From contig CAADTZ010000065.1 in NCBI GenBank assembly GCA_900752015.1, positions 1 to 14,451 on the forward strand: a stretch of 14,451 nt of DNA, read 5' to 3'. The position numbers and the translations under genes are program-made. The notes under the pieces were generated by a model. That model was not told where the DNA came from, ran no database searches, and worked only from the letters and a program-made list of their open reading frames with translations. Each line of letters begins with the position of its first letter. Position 1 is the stretch's first letter. The DNA comes from an uncultured Collinsella sp. (lineage in GTDB: Bacteria; Actinomycetota; Coriobacteriia; Coriobacteriales; Coriobacteriaceae). This document shows positions 14,074-14,451 of the stretch, one piece after another.

Positions 14074-14451
14074 CCCTTAGTCGTTGGGGACGTTCTTAAA
14101 CGACTAGCCAATCAAGAACGTCCCCAACGACTAGTCGTTTAAGAACGTCCCCAATAACTACTTGCGCTAGAGCATAAGTCACGCTAATAGTCAAGTTATG
14201 TCTGTTTAAACAAAATAGCGGCAGTACAAGCGCATTCGCGCTTGCCAAAATCGATATTAATGAACAGCCTGTTTGTATCTGTAAAATGCATGGCTTGATG
14301 TGCGACGCCTTGGCGTGTAATGAGTCAAAAAGCAGTAAAGTAATCAATTTGTAAGGTTGATTTTCAATCTCAACGCAACAGCTTGAACGGACCCCGCGTT
14401 TCCGCAGCTAGCGCAACGCGGAAATAGCTCCCGGCACCTGGCCATCACTTC
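14074..14451. other. Non-coding end of the window
   Basis: 378 bases without a supportable gene. The 29-nt repeat array (14078-14160) is followed by AT-rich DNA with small perfect palindromes: CAAGCGC-ATTC-GCGCTTG (14227-14244), ACGCC-TT-GGCGT (14305-14316) and AATCAA-N9-TTGATT (14342-14362). Near the edge CCGCGTT (14394-14400) can pair with AACGCGG (14415-14421), or TTTCCGC (14399-14405) with GCGGAAA (14418-14424), but not both. It may be the leader of a gene beyond the window. Confidence 0.5.
14078..14160. repeat. 29-nt repeat array, three half-elements
   Basis: A unit at 14078-14106 has arms TAGTCGTT and AACGACTA around core GGGGACGTTCTTA. Positions 14078-14097 form a perfect 20-bp inverted repeat with 14114-14133. 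A third, reverse-oriented unit spans 14132-14160 and differs from the first at two of 29 positions. The array starts 5 bp after the hypA stop and may act as its 3' end structure. Confidence 0.88.

Noticed and set aside
14078..14160. CRISPR array
   Set aside because: Units are inverted rather than direct, with no regular unique spacers and no cas genes.
120..14160. Composite transposon bounded by the 29-nt units at both ends
   Set aside because: The units are short dispersed repeats, the interval holds ordinary housekeeping genes and no transposase; the spacing is a coincidence of the window.
14096..14347. 83-codon minus-strand frame at the right end
   Set aside because: Needs a TTG start without a ribosome binding site, and its C-terminus is read from the repeat array (the repeated Val-Val/Gly-Asp-Val ending reflects repeated DNA).

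Overview
The window is high-GC bacterial DNA. Protein style, the DUF5692 membrane protein and abundant short hairpin repeats suggest an anaerobic gut coriobacterium, most like Collinsella. That taxonomic call is recalled from family knowledge and was not searched. Most genes are compact and GC-rich. The gaps between them are full of dispersed inverted repeats.

Layout, left to right. (1) A terminator from a gene outside the window (1-39) and one copy of a 29-nt repeat unit precede an aconitase-superfamily hydratase (322-2622, +). (2) A long hairpin and a terminator follow. Next comes a lone, less GC-rich gene for a membrane-anchored protein of unknown function (2896-3564, -), bracketed by two same-orientation copies of a hairpin repeat. 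(3) A 467-bp gap holds two tandem 'GTCTC...GAGAC' hairpins, an AT-rich palindrome and a leader hairpin. It leads into the disaggregase gene clpB (4032-6659, +), which has a strong terminator. (4) A 64-codon gene for a disordered protein (6790-6984, +) is followed by a perfect 26-bp inverted repeat and a convergent gene for a single-pass membrane protein with a long acidic cytoplasmic tail (7116-8612, -). (5) A TetR-type regulator gene and a nine-helix DUF5692 membrane protein gene form a likely operon on the minus strand (10582 to 8849), closed by a terminator. (6) Divergent from the regulator is a 925-residue multi-cluster Fe-S/FAD oxidoreductase (10771-13548, +). After a 10-bp GC hairpin comes hypA, a nickel metallochaperone gene with a TTG start (13645-14073, +). 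(7) The last 378 bp are non-coding: an array of the same 29-nt unit seen at the left end, then an AT-rich stretch with several small palindromes.

How the parts may work together. The 188-bp gap between the TetR gene and the oxidoreductase gene carries two perfect 15-bp palindromes of the form TTGAC(G/A)-N3-(C/T)GTCAA, 23 bp apart. They are good candidates for the regulator's own operators. If so, one TetR protein would control both the membrane-protein operon and the redox enzyme. The nearby hypA hints at a link to nickel enzymes such as [NiFe]-hydrogenase, but no hydrogenase gene is visible here.

No CRISPR array, tRNA, rRNA, transposase or phage gene was found. The most unusual content is the dense, multi-family set of hairpin repeats. 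In three of the families (four copies), every arm mismatch is a G-U wobble when read as plus-strand RNA.
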